Source of the DNA: a bacterium
GTDB taxonomy: Bacteria > Zhuqueibacterota > Zhuqueibacteria > Oleimicrobiales > Geothermoviventaceae
Assembly (NCBI GenBank): GCA_028275345.1
Contig: JAPWUV010000005.1
Location: forward strand, 185,894 to 249,893
DNA length: 64,000 nt
Direction of reading: 5' to 3'
Part shown: piece by piece, positions 62,885 through 64,000 of the stretch
How the letters are laid out: each line of letters begins with the position of its first letter
How positions within the stretch are numbered: the first letter of the stretch is position 1
Notes under the pieces: model-generated
The model's input: only the letters and a program-made list of their open reading frames with translations
Database searches by the model: none
Told to the model about the DNA's origin: nothing
Translations under genes and position numbers: made by a program

Positions 62885-63790
62885 ATGAAGTCCAAAGCCT
62901 GGATTGCGGCTGCGCTTCTGGTTTGTTTGGGATCCGGTTCGGGTTGCTCCCGAGCCCCAAAGGATGAGGCCTATGTCCGAGAGGTCCAGGAGTGGCATCA
63001 GCGGAGGATCGAACGGCTGAAGCAGCCGGACGGATGGCTGTCGCTTGTGGGCCTTTTCTGGATGAAGCCGGGGGAGAACCGCTTCGGCTCAGACCCCTCC
63101 AACGATCTGGTCTTCCCCGCGAAGGCACCTGAGTTCATCGGCTCCTATTTCGTGCAAGACTCGATCATCACGGTTCGCGTTCGGGAGGGGGTTCCCGTAC
63201 GGTCCGGCGACTCCCTCGTGAGGGAGATGCAGGTGCAGACCGACCGGGATGGTTCCCCCACGATCCTCCGACTGGGGACCCTGAGCTGGTATGTGATCGA
63301 ACGGGGCGGGAAGTATGCCGTGCGTCTCAAAGACAGCGAGAGTCCGGCGCGGCTCGGATTCACCGGCATCGACAGGTTCCCGATTGACGCACGATGGCGG
63401 GTGAAGGCGCGCTTCGAGGCCTACCCGGAGCCCAAGAAGATCCCCGTGGCCACCGTGGTGGGAACGACGGAGACGATGACCTCCCCGGGGAAGCTGGTAT
63501 TTCAGATCGCAGGCAAGACCTACTCCTTGGAAGCCTTCCGCGAGGAAGGCGAAGACCAGCTCTTCCTCGTGTTCGGAGACCGGACGAACGGCAAGGAGAC
63601 CTACGGGGCGGGACGATTCCTCTACGTAGACCTACCCAAGGAGGACGGGACTACCTGGATCGACTTCAACAAAGCGTACAACCCGCCCTGCGCCTTCACC
63701 CCGTACGCCACTTGCCCCCTGCCGCCGGACCAGAATCTCCTGCCGCTCCGGGTCACAGCCGGGGAGAAGAGGTACGGAAAAGGACATTGA
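62885..63790 (+). CDS. DUF1684 lipoprotein
   Basis: This is 301 residues from the ATG at 62885 (GAGGGAGCG before it); an upstream in-frame ATG at 62825 overlaps the GH97 stop. The signal peptide ends in a lipobox (LGSGSGC), so the protein is lipid-anchored. DUF1684 blocks are clear: EVQEWHQRRIERLKQPDGWL, LVGLFWMKPGENRFGSDPSN and DFNKAYNPPCAFTPYATCPLP. The family has no established biochemical role that I know of. It ends the sugar-related run with GH97. Confidence 0.92.
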   Translation: MKSKAWIAAALLVCLGSGSGCSRAPKDEAYVREVQEWHQRRIERLKQPDGWLSLVGLFWMKPGENRFGSDPSNDLVFPAKAPEFIGSYFVQDSIITVRVREGVPVRSGDSLVREMQVQTDRDGSPTILRLGTLSWYVIERGGKYAVRLKDSESPARLGFTGIDRFPIDARWRVKARFEAYPEPKKIPVATVVGTTETMTSPGKLVFQIAGKTYSLEAFREEGEDQLFLVFGDRTNGKETYGAGRFLYVDLPKEDGTTWIDFNKAYNPPCAFTPYATCPLPPDQNLLPLRVTAGEKRYGKGH

Positions 63791-63970
63791 GGGCCCCTCG
63801 CGATCCCGAGGCTCCCGAAGGTTCCGCCTGCAACGGGGCGGCTCCGGGCGTGCCGTTGAGGGCGGCGCGGGGGCTGCGGAGGTTGTCCCCTCGTCGGGGG
63901 GGGAATTGTGCGTCGTATCGGGGAGGGCAAGCCTCGTCCCAACGGGAACGCAGGTACTGGAGAGCCGCGA

Positions 63971-64000
63971 AGCCACCCGCTCGGGAAGCTGGCGGGTGCT
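63971..64000 (+). terminator. Probable terminator stem cut by the window end
   Basis: CACCCGC (63974-63980) pairs with GCGGGTG (63992-63998), and flanking AG/CT extends the stem. The T-run that would prove it lies beyond the window. It stands 180 bp after the DUF1684 stop, in a gap with no convincing gene. Confidence 0.4.

Noticed and set aside
1..64000. tRNA, rRNA, CRISPR array, prophage or insertion sequence
   Set aside because: No tRNA-like T-arm, no regularly spaced short repeats, no transposase or integrase motif and no terminal inverted repeats were seen; the only tandem array is the coding 117-bp repeat.

Overview
The window is GC-rich bacterial DNA with about 37 protein genes, no tRNA, rRNA, CRISPR or insertion sequence that I can see, and little non-coding space. 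Type IX secretion (T9SS)-style features recur. Five proteins end in a sorting-like beta-sandwich tail (a PNP-type motif, then GVY-type strands and a short final K/R-rich strand). There is a gingipain-family (C25, PorU-like) protease, two PorV/PorQ-type barrels and three TonB-dependent receptors with carboxypeptidase-regulatory N-domains. Together these point to the FCB supergroup. The clearest promoters are TTGACA/TATAAT-like with 17-bp spacers rather than the Bacteroidota type (TTTG/TAnnTTTG), and the GC content is high, so a candidate phylum such as KSB1 or a Calditrichota relative is more likely than a true Bacteroidota. That placement is inference.

Layout. 1-4017 (minus): a TonB receptor and a truncated secreted beta-helix protein behind a consensus promoter and a leader of about 350 nt. 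4796-8569 (plus): an OPT transporter, an arabinokinase-N-domain-like glycosyltransferase and a nitroreductase. 9210-12050 (plus): a large secreted FN3 protein with a 117-bp tandem repeat. 12543-28135 (plus): a glycan cluster with a Wbp-like dehydrogenase/acetyltransferase/2-epimerase trio, a flippase, three glycosyltransferases, the PorU-like protease, a WecA/MraY-type phosphosugar transferase and an epimerase. 28397-30722 (plus): a serine-palmitoyltransferase-like enzyme and a GNAT acyltransferase, probably for sphingolipid synthesis. 31329-32021 (plus): an OmpR-type regulator with a degenerate receiver, followed by a clear terminator.

32316-52175 (minus) is the most striking region. The three-gene set TonB receptor, ~1,100-residue exoprotein, PorV-like barrel occurs twice in tandem. 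It is followed by an M28 peptidase with a sorting tail, an amino-acid permease and type 2 IPP isomerase. A strong promoter at 52225-52253 heads the block.

52281-64000 holds a lipoprotein glycoside-hydrolase-like gene (minus) and a compact FN3 gene (plus) with its own promoter and terminator. Next is a minus-strand run of NodB deacetylase, PlsC acyltransferase, ClpS, EamA exporter and PLP decarboxylase. Last comes a plus-strand run of DUF1080 protein, GH97 glycosidase and DUF1684 lipoprotein.

A unifying reading is a cell-surface programme: export of large proteins, sortase-type processing, a glycan that may anchor them, and receptor/exoprotein/barrel complexes handling an unknown substrate. 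Enzyme family assignments are read from motifs; the functional links between genes are inferred.
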